Positions 63,184-64,000 of a stretch of DNA of 64,000 bases are shown here, piece after piece; the stretch's first letter is position 1; each line of letters starts with the position of its first letter. The notes beneath the pieces were generated by a model. It did no database searches and was not told the origin of the DNA. It saw nothing but the letters and a program-made list of their open reading frames with translations. Origin of the DNA: Bordetella genomosp. 9. Its GTDB lineage: Bacteria > Pseudomonadota > Gammaproteobacteria > Burkholderiales > Burkholderiaceae_B. Position numbers and translations under genes: made by a program. The stretch covers positions 1,178,001 through 1,242,000 of the forward strand of contig NZ_NEVJ01000001.1 in assembly GCF_002261425.1 (NCBI RefSeq), read 5' to 3'.

Positions 63184-64000
63184 TGGGCGAGCCGGGAAAT
63201 GTCTGCGACCTTGTTCATCAGGCCATGGAGCTGGCCCAGCAGGGCCAGCCGGTTGGCGCGCACGGCCGGGTCGTCGGCCATGACCATGACATCGGCGAAG
63301 AACGCGTCCACCGGTTCGCGAGCCTGGGCCAGCGTGCTGAGGCTGCCGGCGAAATCGCCGGCGTCGAATTGCGCTTGCGCGCGCGGGCTCAGGCTGTCGA
63401 TGGCCTGGGCCAATGCGCGCTCGGCGGGCTCCTGCAGGCGCGCGGCATCGACGGCGCCGATGTCGCCTTCCGCCTTCTTCAGCAGATTGCCGACGCGCTT
63501 GTTGGCGGCCGCCAGGCTGGCGGCCTCCGGCAGCGCGCCGAAGGCGGTGACGGCGCGCACGCGGGCGGCCACCTGGTGCAGCGGCGGCGCCAGCGCCACC
63601 ACGGCATCGACCGCGTTGCGGTCGAATTCGGCGGCCAGTTGGTTACGGTAGCGTTCGTAGGTGAAGTCGGCGACTTCCGCCAGCACGGTATCGGCGATCT
63701 GGCCGGCGCCGAAGCTGTCGGCCGCCAGGCGCAGCACGCCTTGCAGGGTCAGGGGACCATTCTGGCTGGGCTTGAGCCATCCGCCGGCCGCCAGTTGTTC
63801 GAAGGCGCTGATCAGGCCCAGCGCGGCACGCCGCAGGCCGAAGGGGTCACGTTCGCCGGTAGGCGCCAGGCCGATGCTCCAGATGCCCACCAGGGTCTCG
63901 GCGCGCTCGGCGATGAACAGGGCCGCCATGGTCAGGCTGTCGCGGTCGACCGGCGCGTCCAGGCGGTTGCGGTACTGCTCGCGCAGCGCGCGCACCACGT
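63180..64000 (-). CDS. glyS: Glycyl-tRNA synthetase, beta subunit, C-terminal part (runs off the right edge)
   Basis: The last 272 residues of GlyS, the beta subunit of the alpha2beta2 glycyl-tRNA synthetase that charges tRNA-Gly. Family landmarks in this part are RAETLVGIWSIGLAPTGERD, DPFGLRRAALGLI and FFADVMVMADDPAVRANRLA with the helical anticodon-binding region. The rest lies beyond the window. A tRNA-Gly gene is also in this window but is 34 kb away. Confidence 0.93.
   Translation of the reverse strand, partial: VVRALREQYRNRLDAPVDRDSLTMAALFIAERAETLVGIWSIGLAPTGERDPFGLRRAALGLISAFEQLAAGGWLKPSQNGPLTLQGVLRLAADSFGAGQIADTVLAEVADFTYERYRNQLAAEFDRNAVDAVVALAPPLHQVAARVRAVTAFGALPEAASLAAANKRVGNLLKKAEGDIGAVDAARLQEPAERALAQAIDSLSPRAQAQFDAGDFAGSLSTLAQAREPVDAFFADVMVMADDPAVRANRLALLGQLHGLMNKVADISRLAQ

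Overview
The window looks like a chromosomal segment of a GC-rich betaproteobacterium of the Alcaligenaceae, most probably Bordetella or a close relative such as Achromobacter. The evidence is five solitary Bug (TctC-like) periplasmic receptors with no membrane partners, the divergent arrangement amgK-murU / lptD-surA-rsmA, the block fur-recN-nadK-hrcA-hemH-grpE-dnaK-dnaJ, and RpoH-type promoters in front of grpE and dnaK. I see no insertion sequence, prophage, CRISPR array or rRNA operon. One tRNA is present, tRNA-Gly(GCC).

The left half (about 1-29 kb) is accessory and metabolic. It opens with the 5' end of a urea-type ABC receptor gene (urtA) behind a sigma-54 promoter. A complete HipB/HipA module follows, and about 2 kb further on there is a second hipB-like gene with only a hipA C-terminal scrap left. 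Between and after these come a parvulin isomerase, a hydroxypyruvate isomerase-family protein, two DHA2-type drug exporters, LysR regulators and an N-formylglutamate deformylase-like enzyme.

The most coherent catabolic unit lies at 11.9-27.5 kb: Bug receptor > < LysR | purU-folD-soxB-soxD-soxA-soxG-ggt-sdaA, then a proline racemase-family gene, a GlxA-type AraC regulator and another Bug receptor. Heterotetrameric sarcosine oxidase demethylates sarcosine to glycine and loads the methyl carbon onto tetrahydrofolate. FolD and PurU can then oxidise and release that carbon as formate. A 15-bp motif is repeated upstream of both the Bug gene and purU, with the LysR gene lying between the two copies, which suggests one regulator for uptake and catabolism. 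The sdaA copy carries an apparent frameshift.

The right half (about 29-64 kb) is mostly core genome: murB, dapB, bamE, fur, recN, nadK, hrcA, hemH, grpE, a thioredoxin-like gene, dnaK and dnaJ; then a Bug/deacetylase/IclR/amidase catabolic cassette and a cytochrome b561; then amgK-murU (cell wall recycling), lptD-surA-rsmA (outer membrane biogenesis and rRNA methylation), glxK, pyk, a spore-maturation-like transporter, def, gloA and a fifth Bug receptor; and finally a YgjP-like metalloprotease, plsC, gmhB and the 3' part of glyS, which runs off the right edge. All positions and motifs were read by eye. Family names rest on recognised motifs, not on database searches.
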